Positions 1 to 6,792 of a stretch of 8,311 bases of DNA are shown piece by piece (position 1 is the first letter of the stretch; each line of letters opens with the position of its first letter). The stretch spans positions 1 through 8,311 of the forward strand of contig CAIVOW010000045.1 in the NCBI GenBank assembly GCA_903907665.1. Direction: 5' to 3'. The notes beneath the pieces were generated by a model that saw only the letters and a list, made by a program, of their open reading frames with translations, had not been told where the DNA came from and did no database searches. The DNA is from an uncultured Actinomycetes bacterium (GTDB lineage Bacteria > Actinomycetota > Actinomycetes > Nanopelagicales > Nanopelagicaceae). The position numbers were made by a program, and so were the translations under genes.

Positions 1-408
1 GGAAACGTTGCAGTCACGGCTGGGCAGACTGAATTTTCAGCAGCTGGTTGTCGCGATCTCATGGAGACTGGATCGATTGATTATTGTAATTTTGATTCTT
101 CCTGGTCCGGTGGACCAACTGAATGGCGCCGTGCAGCTGCCATCGCAACCGTGTACGACGTGAAGATGGCTCACCATGAAGAACCTCAGGTAGCTTCTCA
201 CCTTCTGGCTTCTATTCCTCATGGAACCTACCTTGAATTTTTCCATCCAAAGCGCGATCCAATTTGGCACAACATGATTGCTAATCGTCCTGAACTGAAA
301 GATGGTTATATGCAATTGCATGACACACCAGGGCTTGGCTGGGAGCTTGATCGGGACTACATCAAGAAGTACCGAATTGCCGAACGCGTTTCAGAACTAA
401 AGAATTAA
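1..408 (+). CDS. Enolase-superfamily (mandelate racemase/muconate lactonizing-like) enzyme, C-terminal part
   Basis: The frame is open from base 1, so the start lies upstream; about 135 codons remain, ending in TAA at 406-408. Known family role: the superfamily abstracts an alpha-proton from carboxylate substrates in a Mg-dependent TIM barrel, and many mandelate racemase-type members dehydrate sugar acids. Seen here is the end of the barrel. GQTEFS (codons from about 22) sits where mandelate racemase has its third metal ligand GEN. NFDSSWSGGPTEW (88-126) carries the Asp (codon 94-96) of the His-Asp dyad. MAHHEE (codons 166-183) carries the catalytic His, at 172-174 or 175-177. SHLLAS and the tail GLGWELDRDY are family-typical closing elements. 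The usual Glu of the third ligand position is Gln here, with a Glu two residues on. The gene converges with the esterase and its stop overlaps it. Sugar-acid dehydratase is the likeliest role given the sugar operon nearby; the substrate is unknown. Confidence 0.85.
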   Translation, partial: GNVAVTAGQTEFSAAGCRDLMETGSIDYCNFDSSWSGGPTEWRRAAAIATVYDVKMAHHEEPQVASHLLASIPHGTYLEFFHPKRDPIWHNMIANRPELKDGYMQLHDTPGLGWELDRDYIKKYRIAERVSELKN

Positions 409-1592
409 CTAATCCACTTCTTTACAAGCGCACCCTGTTTTGCTGCAAAACGCTCTCCCATGAGCCTATAACCATCGGCATTTGGATGAAGTTGATCAGG
501 CATCATGTGAGCATCGGCGCTGCTAAAAAGTTCTAGTCCATTGAGGTAGTGAAGATTGGAATCAGATCTTTTAGAAACAATATCTTCCAACAAAGTCCGA
601 ATCCGTGGAAGATTGAGTGCACCATGGCTCAAGTCATGAGAACGAGGTTCAGAATATAAACCTGACTCACCAATCAGAGTTGGACCAGGATTTATTTCAT
701 GAAAAGGGCAACAAATTGGGGATATAACCAAAATTGGAGTCGTGGGTTTTTTTTCTCGAATAATATCTAAGAAGTTATGTACTGCAGGAACGAAACTTCG
801 CTCACGCATTGAGTCGGCGTTAACAACATTAATACCCATCTTCAATGAAATAAAATCAGCTTCAAGGTTTGCGATAGTTCTTGCAACAAAACCATCAACA
901 TGGCATTCACCAGCTAGGCCAAGATTACGAATATTCAAATCTAACAGCCGAGAAGCGTGTACATTCCAAATATTCATTGGGCGCTGCGCCTCTATGCAGT
1001 GACTGATTGAACTTCCGTAGTGAATCCACTTTTTACGAGAATCTACTTTAGGCACAAGAATTTCTTGATCCATTGAAATCGATTCTATTTCGACAACTCC
1101 AGATGAAGGTAACCAAATTTCAATTTCTTTTCGTGCAGTTCCGAGTCCTTCGAAGGAAATAGTTTCAGCTTCACCTCGTATGTACTGCTCATTTGTGACA
1201 GCTGGTCCATCCATTGTGAGCCTTACCGCACCACCACGCAAAGTTTGCGCCGTCGAGTGCTCAACACCGTCAATCAATAGATCAAAGCCAGCTGGTCCAG
1301 GCTCTTCGGCAAGGTTTTTGATTGTTAATCGAAAGACATGGACGTGAAGCTCTATTTTTTCTGAGGTTGTTGCGAAGCGAAGGCGGACGCCCGAGGGCAT
1401 CCGAGCCCAACGTCCGATATCACCTTTGGCATATTGGGTCTTAGTCCACCCAGGAAGCCGAGAAAAGCTGAGCCACCCTTCATTGTTCAGATTGTTCAGA
1501 TTGTTCAGATTGTTCAGATTGTTTAGCTCAGTTTCCTGGGCGCCGGCAATTTCAATGGGTGAGTCAAGCAGAGGTGTTTTCATGCTGAGCAT
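405..1592 (-). CDS. SGNH/GDSL-family esterase with N-terminal GxDLY-type beta domain
   Basis: A 395-residue hydrolase, probably a carbohydrate or small-ester esterase. Residues 1-40 are a low-complexity leader with five Leu-Asn-Asn repeats (23-37). Residues about 40-180 look like the beta-sandwich that precedes the catalytic domain in GxDLY/Lipase_GDSL_3 esterases; GFDLLIDG (102-109) is a recognisable GxDL[Y] motif. The SGNH blocks follow: YGSSIS (192-197) with nucleophile Ser195, NLGLAGE (222-228) as block II, GIN (252-254) as block III Gly/Asn, and DQLHP (366-370) giving the catalytic Asp366/His369. No signal peptide or membrane segment is visible, so it is probably cytoplasmic and would act on an imported acylated sugar (inference). 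The start is the first ATG, supported by AAAGG five bases upstream on the minus strand; Met4 would have poor spacing. It is divergent from the sugar-transport operon and convergent with the enolase-superfamily gene. Confidence 0.88.
   Translation of the reverse strand: MLSMKTPLLDSPIEIAGAQETELNNLNNLNNLNNLNNEGWLSFSRLPGWTKTQYAKGDIGRWARMPSGVRLRFATTSEKIELHVHVFRLTIKNLAEEPGPAGFDLLIDGVEHSTAQTLRGGAVRLTMDGPAVTNEQYIRGEAETISFEGLGTARKEIEIWLPSSGVVEIESISMDQEILVPKVDSRKKWIHYGSSISHCIEAQRPMNIWNVHASRLLDLNIRNLGLAGECHVDGFVARTIANLEADFISLKMGINVVNADSMRERSFVPAVHNFLDIIREKKPTTPILVISPICCPFHEINPGPTLIGESGLYSEPRSHDLSHGALNLPRIRTLLEDIVSKRSDSNLHYLNGLELFSSADAHMMPDQLHPNADGYRLMGERFAAKQGALVKKWIS
1482..1526 (-). repeat. 9-bp tandem repeat encoding (Leu-Asn-Asn)5
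   Basis: Five contiguous 9-bp units (plus strand ATTGTTCAG): four perfect copies at 1482-1517 and a fifth with one change (ATTGTTTAG, 1518-1526) that still encodes Leu-Asn-Asn. The unit is a multiple of three, so copy-number change keeps the esterase in frame. It lies in the linker before the beta domain, away from catalytic residues. Confidence 0.95.
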
Positions 1593-1597
1593 TATGG

Positions 1598-1602
1598 CCT
1601 TT
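1598..1602 (-). promoter_or_regulatory. Ribosome binding site of the esterase gene
   Basis: On the minus strand this reads AAAGG, followed by five bases and the ATG at 1592-1590. It favours the first Met over the in-frame Met three codons later. Confidence 0.55.
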
Positions 1603-1615
1603 CAATTGCGTTCAA

Positions 1616-1644
1616 TTTATAACGATTTATTTATCTCGTCCCAA
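1616..1644 (-). promoter_or_regulatory. Candidate sigma70-type promoter for the esterase gene
   Basis: Reading leftward, TTGGGA (1644-1639; four of six matches to TTGACA) is followed by a 17-bp spacer and TATAAA (1621-1616; five of six matches to TATAAT). A start site near 1609 would give a leader of roughly 17 bases containing the AAAGG ribosome site. The -35 hexamer lies inside the left palindrome (1639-1652), as expected for a repressible promoter. Prediction only. Confidence 0.5.
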
Positions 1645-1652
1645 GAGTGGGA
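1639..1652. promoter_or_regulatory. Left palindrome of a putative operator pair
   Basis: TCCCA-AGAG-TGGGA: perfect 5-bp arms around a 4-bp centre. It shares the core CCCAAG-N-GTGGG with the palindrome at 1664-1677, 25 bp away. It covers the predicted -35 of the leftward esterase promoter. The regulator is unknown and none is encoded in the window. Confidence 0.5.
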
Positions 1653-1658
1653 TTCCTA

Positions 1659-1745
1659 TTGACGCCCAAGCGTGGGCAGGAAAGGATTCCAGTCACGGCA
1701 ACAACGGTGTCCGAGGAAATGGCCTCTGATTACCATGCCTATAAC
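1659..1745 (+). promoter_or_regulatory. Rightward promoter region of the sugar-transport operon (unresolved)
   Basis: Two incomplete promoter signals point towards the binding-protein gene. One is TTGACG at 1659-1664 (five of six to TTGACA), with only weak -10 candidates (AAGGAT/AGGATT, 1682-1688). The other is TATAAC at 1740-1745 (five of six to TATAAT) with TG just upstream but no -35 at the right distance. The second would give a leader of about 20 bases carrying AAAGG at 1756-1760. GGATTCC also occurs twice (1650-1656 and 1684-1690). Which signal is used cannot be decided here. Confidence 0.35.
1664..1677. promoter_or_regulatory. Right palindrome of a putative operator pair
   Basis: GCCCA-AGCG-TGGGC: perfect 5-bp arms around a 4-bp centre. 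Relative to the left copy the outer base pair changes from T/A to G/C on both arms, so symmetry is kept although the sequence differs. It abuts a TTGACG hexamer (1659-1664) that could be a rightward -35 box; the matching -10 is weak. Confidence 0.5.
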
Positions 1746-1772
1746 GAATGTAATGAAAGGTCACGGTGAAGT

Positions 1773-2792
1773 ATGAAATCTGCTTCTAAATTTCGTGCCG
1801 GTGCGATCGCTGCTGTAGCAATTGCTGCACTAGTAGGTACATCAGTGCTACCAGCAGGAGCTGGTCAATTCGATTTCCGCAAGGCTGTTCCTGGTAGCGG
1901 AAAAGGAATCACAATCGGCTTAATCGGCCTCGATGATGCAATTGGATTCGGTAAGGACGTTCACGATTCAATCGCTCGCGAAGCAAAAGCTGCAGGCGCA
2001 AAGCTCGTATTTTGTGATTCAAAGCTAAACGCTGCAACAGCTCTTAACTGTGCAAAGACATTTAAGCTTAAGAAGGTTCAGGGATACTTGAACTTCCAAC
2101 CTGTTTCATCAGCTGCTGCTGCAGTATGTAAGGCTGGACCACAAGTTCCTGTAATCTCAATCGATATTGAGCAGGATCCATGTCAGACCGCGTTTATGGG
2201 TGCTGACAACAGCTACGCAGGTCAAGTTTCTGGAATTGCTCTTGGTAAGTACTTCAAGACAAACTTCAGTTGCCAATTCGATGCATTTATCTCACTTGAA
2301 GATTACGGCGTCGGACTTGTTAACGAAGCACGTATGGGTGGATACCGCTCAGGCTTCGAAAGTGTTTGTGGTGCTGGTTCAATCGGAGACAAGCTCATCA
2401 AAATTGATGCTGGTCGTCTAGAGCCTGCTCTTGCAAAGATGAAGGATGCTTTGACAACACTTCCAAATGCTCATCACGTTGTAGTTGTTGCAATCAACGA
2501 CGAAGGTATTCAAGGCGCATTCTCAGCGGCTAAGGCTGTGGGTCGCGCTGACGATATCTACGCAGCTGGTCAAGGTGCTTCTGCATCAGCATGGTGCGAT
2601 ATCAAGAACACATCACACTGGATTGCTGATACTGCATACTTCCCAGAGCGTTACGGCGAGATTGGTGTTCCTTACCTACTTGATCTAATCAAGGGTAAGA
2701 AAGTTCCATTCCAATTGAAGATCAAGCACGTAGCAGTAAACGCTGGAAATCTCTTCACAGTATTCCCAGCTGCTAAGGCAAAGTGCGCATAA
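1773..2792 (+). CDS. Sugar ABC transporter substrate-binding protein (periplasmic-binding-protein type 1, Peripla_BP_4-like)
   Basis: A 339-residue secreted sugar-binding protein. Residues 1-30 form a classical signal peptide: Lys2/Lys6/Arg8, an Ala/Val/Ile core (about 9-26), and an A28-G-A30 cleavage motif before GQF. There is no lipobox Cys near the site, unlike most binding proteins of Gram-positive bacteria. The mature protein starts its first lobe with ITIGLIGLDD (46-55), followed by an amphipathic helix and VFCDSKLNA, and the second lobe shows VVVVAINDEG, as in ribose/xylose-type binders. It carries eight cysteines (81, 93, 119, 137, 167, 199, 275, 338), an even number consistent with disulfides. 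AAAGG sits 12 bases before the ATG and GGTGA 3 bases before it, so neither spacing is ideal. It is first in an operon with the matching ATPase and permease, 62 bp before the ATPase gene. Sugar specificity is not readable from sequence. Confidence 0.9.
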   Translation: MKSASKFRAGAIAAVAIAALVGTSVLPAGAGQFDFRKAVPGSGKGITIGLIGLDDAIGFGKDVHDSIAREAKAAGAKLVFCDSKLNAATALNCAKTFKLKKVQGYLNFQPVSSAAAAVCKAGPQVPVISIDIEQDPCQTAFMGADNSYAGQVSGIALGKYFKTNFSCQFDAFISLEDYGVGLVNEARMGGYRSGFESVCGAGSIGDKLIKIDAGRLEPALAKMKDALTTLPNAHHVVVVAINDEGIQGAFSAAKAVGRADDIYAAGQGASASAWCDIKNTSHWIADTAYFPERYGEIGVPYLLDLIKGKKVPFQLKIKHVAVNAGNLFTVFPAAKAKCA

Positions 2793-2854
2793 GTAACTAG
2801 CTAAACAGTTTGACGTAACACCATATTGACCACAGGAATGAAGGGATTTAATTA

Positions 2855-4345
2855 ATGTCGAACAAGACGGAGCTAATTCGTTTGGAAGGCATAAAGAAGT
2901 CCTATAACAGTGTGGAAGTTTTACACGGTGTGGATTTGTCTGTAAACGCCGGAGAGGTCATTGCACTTCTCGGGGAGAACGGAGCTGGCAAGTCCACACT
3001 TGTGAAAATTCTTGCGGGAGATATTTTCCCAACAGAAGGTGTTATCAAGATTAATAATTCTGAGTTGGCGGGCCTTGATGTTTTTCAAGCCCGCCAACTT
3101 GGCATAAGGATGATTTTCCAAGAACTAAACGACGCACCGACTCTTACCGTCGCAGAAAATATTTTCTTAGGGCAATGGCCAACATCTGGCGGACGCGTAG
3201 CGTGGAAAGAGTTGCGCAAGCAAGCCCAAGATGTTCTAGATCGGCTTGAGGTAGATATTCCCCTTGATGCAATTGCTGGCTCTCTGCGAGTTGGAGAGCG
3301 TCAGTTACTTGAAATTGCACGCGCGCTTATTCAAAATGCAAAAATTTTGGTTCTTGATGAACCAACGGCAGCTCTCTCCAATGTAGAGGTCGAGCGCCTA
3401 TTTAAAGTTATGGACCAGCTTCGTGCTCAAGGCGTAGGCATGGTTTACATTACCCACCGCCTTGATGAAGTAACTCGAGTTGCTGATCGCGTTCAAGTTC
3501 TACGCGATGGAGACTCCGTATTCTTGGATGAAGCGAAGAGCGTAGATCGCGAAACTTTAGTCACAGCGATGCTCGGGCATGCCGCGGTTGCAAATGCACG
3601 TCCTGAAGTTTCAAAAGGCACAAAAGTTGCTCTTCAAGTAAAGGGACTTTCCGACGGTAAGGTTTATCACGACATCTCATTTAATGTGCATGCAGGAGAG
3701 GTTGTTTGCCTCTTTGGCAAAATTGGTTCAGGCACATCAGAAATTTTAGAAAGTATATTTGGATTACGTCCAACTCTTTCCGGAGAGATCTCTATCTTCA
3801 GCGAAGGTTTTACTCCAAAATCTCCACAGGATTCAGTAACTCGTAAAATCGGTTATTTACCAGCAGATCGCCAGCGCTTAGGTTCATTTGCAATACGTTC
3901 TGTAGCCGAGAACCTTTCTGTTAGCTCTTGGTCACGTATGGCTAAATTTGGTTTTGTGAAGAAGGCTGACGAGGAGAAAGCTTTTGGAAATTGGCAAGAC
4001 GCTCTTCATATCAGCGCGCGCCGGGGTCCGAGCCAAGAGATTGCAACCCTCTCTGGTGGAAACCAACAGAAAGTTTTGCTCGGCCGATGGTTTGAAGCTC
4101 AAGTAAATGTTCTTCTTCTCGTCGAACCAACTCGAGGAGTGGATGTCGGGGCACGCCGCGATATCTACGACATCATCCGCAAGCAAGCTAAAGAAAGTAA
4201 TATGGCAGTACTTGTTGCTACCTCCGATTACGAGGAAGTCGTACTGCTAGCAGATCGCGCGCTCGTTGTTTCTCGCGGTGCGATTTCTGCTGAATTTACA
4301 GACGATTTAGTTCAAGCAAATAAACTCATAGCAGCATCCAGTTAG
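2855..4345 (+). CDS. Sugar ABC transporter ATP-binding protein with two nucleotide-binding domains (RbsA/XylG type)
   Basis: A 496-residue cytoplasmic ATPase that powers sugar import; length and two-domain layout are normal for RbsA/XylG/MglA. NBD1: Walker A GENGAGKST (40-48), Q-loop Gln89 (IFQE), signature LRVGERQ (144-150), Walker B ILVLDEP (164-170), switch His201 (ITHR). NBD2: the usual degenerate Walker A GKIGSGTSE (288-296), canonical signature LSGGNQQ (399-405), then LLLVEPTRGVD (420-430). There the Walker B Asp is replaced by Val423 while Glu424 is kept; TSDYEE replaces the switch His region. NBD2 is often catalytically weak in this family, but loss of the Asp is an extra departure. 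AAGGGA at 2841-2846 lies eight bases before the ATG. It partners with the single permease gene immediately downstream. Confidence 0.95.
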   Translation: MSNKTELIRLEGIKKSYNSVEVLHGVDLSVNAGEVIALLGENGAGKSTLVKILAGDIFPTEGVIKINNSELAGLDVFQARQLGIRMIFQELNDAPTLTVAENIFLGQWPTSGGRVAWKELRKQAQDVLDRLEVDIPLDAIAGSLRVGERQLLEIARALIQNAKILVLDEPTAALSNVEVERLFKVMDQLRAQGVGMVYITHRLDEVTRVADRVQVLRDGDSVFLDEAKSVDRETLVTAMLGHAAVANARPEVSKGTKVALQVKGLSDGKVYHDISFNVHAGEVVCLFGKIGSGTSEILESIFGLRPTLSGEISIFSEGFTPKSPQDSVTRKIGYLPADRQRLGSFAIRSVAENLSVSSWSRMAKFGFVKKADEEKAFGNWQDALHISARRGPSQEIATLSGGNQQKVLLGRWFEAQVNVLLLVEPTRGVDVGARRDIYDIIRKQAKESNMAVLVATSDYEEVVLLADRALVVSRGAISAEFTDDLVQANKLIAASS

Positions 4346-4359
4346 GAGCAAGAATAAAA

Positions 4360-5346
4360 ATGGTAAAACTGAAGGCTGGATCAACGGCTCAAGGAAGCGA
4401 AGACGGCGGAAAAAAGCGACGCAAGATTCCAGATAGCGCGCCACTAGTCGGCGTACTTCTCTCCATGATGGTTCTCTTCTCAACGACGAGTGAATACTTC
4501 TTCCAACTCGATAACTTTAAGAACGTTCTTGCCAATGCTGCAGTTACCGGCATTGTTTGCATACCTTCAACTTTCCTTATTATCTCCGGACAAATCGACC
4601 TTTCAGTTGGTTCAGCAGCAGCCGTGTCAGGCATGCTCCTTGCTCAAGTAGTAAATCATCATGGGGTTGTACTCGGCTTGCTATCTGTTCTTATTTTCGG
4701 ATTAGCCCTTGGTTGCTTTAACGGTTTTATCGTCACGGTAATTGGAGTAAACGCTCTTATTACAACACTTGGCGGACTCGGATTTCTTTATGGAGTTGCA
4801 TTGCTTATCGGCAATGGCCAAACACTTGGAATGAAGAATTTTGAATGGTTAGGAACGGCTCAACCAATCGATATTCCACTTCCTATCCTGATCTTTACTG
4901 CTTTGGCGATCCTTGGTTCACTTACGCTTCGCTACACAAAGTTTGGTCGCTCCATTTATGCAATTGGCTCGAATCCAAATGCGGCACGCGTTGTGGGTAT
5001 CCGCTCCAACCGGGTTATGTTTATAACCTTCATTTTGTCAGGCGTTGCTGCTGCGCTTGCAGGCGCCGTCTTAGCCTCACAATTGTCATCCGGCGATCCA
5101 AACTCAGGGCTAGGACTTGAACTTCAAGTTGTTACAGCGATTGTTCTCGGTGGCGCTAGCTTGGCCGGTGGCCGCGGATCAATTCTTGGAACCGTCCTTG
5201 GTCTTTTGATTGTTGGCGTACTTAATAACGGCTTAATTCTGCTTGATGTGCCTACTTTCTGGCAGCGCATCGCACAAGGCCTGATGCTTATTATCGCTGT
5301 CTCATTTGACTCAATTCGAGCCAAACTCAATAACACCCGGAGTTAA
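4360..5346 (+). CDS. Sugar ABC transporter permease (RbsC/BPD_transp_2 family)
   Basis: A 328-residue polytopic membrane protein forming the import channel, expected to act as a homodimer because only one permease gene is present. Residues 1-27 are a charged cytoplasmic leader containing KKRRK. Hydrophobic segments then alternate through the whole length. Family signatures: SGQIDLSVGS (76-85), GSNPNAARVVGI (about 203-214; the ATPase-contacting loop region), GGASLAGGRGS (264-274) and a closing hydrophobic hairpin. An AGGAG ribosome site (4344-4348) overlaps the TAG stop of the ATPase gene, 11 bases before the ATG, which indicates co-transcription. Gene order binding protein-ATPase-permease matches ribose/xylose-type operons. 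The sugar is not identifiable from this subunit. Confidence 0.94.
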   Translation: MVKLKAGSTAQGSEDGGKKRRKIPDSAPLVGVLLSMMVLFSTTSEYFFQLDNFKNVLANAAVTGIVCIPSTFLIISGQIDLSVGSAAAVSGMLLAQVVNHHGVVLGLLSVLIFGLALGCFNGFIVTVIGVNALITTLGGLGFLYGVALLIGNGQTLGMKNFEWLGTAQPIDIPLPILIFTALAILGSLTLRYTKFGRSIYAIGSNPNAARVVGIRSNRVMFITFILSGVAAALAGAVLASQLSSGDPNSGLGLELQVVTAIVLGGASLAGGRGSILGTVLGLLIVGVLNNGLILLDVPTFWQRIAQGLMLIIAVSFDSIRAKLNNTRS

Positions 5347-5349
5347 ATC

Positions 5350-6792
5350 ATGACGCTCAACGTTTCTACTCAAAGAATCGTTCCGGCTCGTCGTCCTAAG
5401 AAGACCGTCAAGGTTGGATTAGTCGCGGGTGGACTTGGAACGTATTGGCCGCAATTTCCACACCTCTTGCCGCAGTTACAAGATTCTGCAAAATACGTCT
5501 CAGAACGTATCGGCACGATGGATGTCGAGCTAGTAGATGTTGGATTTATCTCGGATGCTCAAGAAGGTGCCGTAGCAGCAGAGAAGTTGCGCGCAGCGGG
5601 TTGCGACATGATTGTCATGTTCCTCACCACCTACATGACATCGTCCATGATTATTCCTATCGCACAACGCGCGAATTCGCCTGTTTTAGTTATTAATTTA
5701 CAACCTACTGAACAGATGGATCACGCAAACTTTGATACGGGTGCATGGCTGGCCTATTGTGGCGCCTGTCCACTACCTGAAGTTGCAAATGCATTTGAGC
5801 GCGCTGGAGTTCCCTTCCGCTCTGTATCTGGATTCCTTCGTGAAGAACGCGCATGGACCAAAATTCATAGCTGGATTCAAGCAGCCGGAGTTCGCGCAGT
5901 GTTGCGTAACTCTCGTCATGGAATTATGGGCCATTTATATCCAGGCATGCTCGATGTATCTACGGATATGACAATGGTGACCACACACTTTGGTGGTCAT
6001 ATGGAAGTACTTGAATTTGATGATTTAAGAGTACGAGTAGAGAAAGTTACAGAAAAGGAAATTGACGCAGTTCTTGATGAAACGCGATCGATTTTCACCC
6101 TAGATAAAACCGTAAATGAAGATGATCTTCGTTGGGGAGGGCAAGTTGCAGTTGGACTTCGCCGCCTCGTTGATGATTTTGATATCTCAAGTCTTGCTTA
6201 CTATCACCGTGGCCTCGATGGTGAAATCCATGAACGCCTCGGTGCTGGAATGATTCTTGGCTGCTCATTATTAACTGCAGAAGGAATCCCAGCGGTAGGA
6301 GAGTATGAACTTCGTACATCTATTGGAATGTTGATGCTAGATCGCATCGGCGCTGGTGGATCCTTTACTGAGTTCCAAGCTCTTAACTTTAATTCTGGCG
6401 TAGTTGAAATGGGACATGACGGTCCGGCGCACCTTGCAATTACCAATGACCGCCCAATACTTCGCGGACTTGGTGTTTTCCACGGTAAGCGCGGATATGG
6501 TGTCTCAGTTGAATTCGATGTAAAACACGGGCCAGTCACTACTTTTGGAGTTACCCAAAGAAAGAACGGCACATACCAATTTGTTGCCTCCGAGGGCACC
6601 GTCGTTGATGGCCCTCGTCTGCTGATTGGTAATACAACATCGCTCATTGACTTTGGGATGAATCCTGGGGAGTGGTGTGACGCGTGGAGCGCAACTGGAG
6701 TACCTCACCATTGGGCCCTTGGAACTGGCCACCGAGTAGCCGAGCTACGTTCTATAGCGGAACTTCTCGATATTGAAATGGTTGTCATCTAG
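5350..6792 (+). CDS. L-arabinose/L-fucose isomerase-family protein (AraA-like)
   Basis: A 480-residue cytoplasmic enzyme likely to interconvert an aldose and a ketose with a divalent metal. It opens with a Rossmann-like VKVGLVAGGLGTYW segment (about 20-33). The four catalytic positions of E. coli AraA align by motif: GEYELRT (Glu318, for GEGDWKT Glu306), FTEFQALNF (Glu341, for MEDYTYHF Glu333), MGHDG (His356, for GSHML His350) and PHHWAL (His454, for HHTVF His450). The tail AELLDIEMVVI matches the AraA end but stops there, without the last roughly 30 residues of the E. coli enzyme. The start is three bases after the permease stop, with GGAG (5339-5342) inside the permease gene seven bases upstream. 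This tight coupling implies it acts on the imported sugar. The motif context differs enough from true AraA that another pentose or deoxyhexose is possible, so no symbol is given. Confidence 0.85.
   Translation: MTLNVSTQRIVPARRPKKTVKVGLVAGGLGTYWPQFPHLLPQLQDSAKYVSERIGTMDVELVDVGFISDAQEGAVAAEKLRAAGCDMIVMFLTTYMTSSMIIPIAQRANSPVLVINLQPTEQMDHANFDTGAWLAYCGACPLPEVANAFERAGVPFRSVSGFLREERAWTKIHSWIQAAGVRAVLRNSRHGIMGHLYPGMLDVSTDMTMVTTHFGGHMEVLEFDDLRVRVEKVTEKEIDAVLDETRSIFTLDKTVNEDDLRWGGQVAVGLRRLVDDFDISSLAYYHRGLDGEIHERLGAGMILGCSLLTAEGIPAVGEYELRTSIGMLMLDRIGAGGSFTEFQALNFNSGVVEMGHDGPAHLAITNDRPILRGLGVFHGKRGYGVSVEFDVKHGPVTTFGVTQRKNGTYQFVASEGTVVDGPRLLIGNTTSLIDFGMNPGEWCDAWSATGVPHHWALGTGHRVAELRSIAELLDIEMVVI

Noticed and set aside
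37..321. 94-codon minus-strand frame opposite the enolase-superfamily gene
   Set aside because: Antisense to clearly conserved motifs on the plus strand; no ribosome site or family resemblance.
1482..1526. Possible CRISPR or CRISPR-like array
   Set aside because: Units are 9 bp and contiguous with no spacers; it is a simple tandem repeat.
2810..2838. Internal promoter between binding-protein and ATPase genes (TTGACG at 2810-2815)
   Set aside because: No acceptable -10 hexamer at 16-18 bp; the 62-bp gap is compatible with simple co-transcription.
6204..6647. 147-codon open frame on the minus strand inside the isomerase gene
   Set aside because: It lies fully antisense to a well-supported enzyme, shows no recognisable family motif and has proline/serine-rich composition typical of a reverse-frame shadow.
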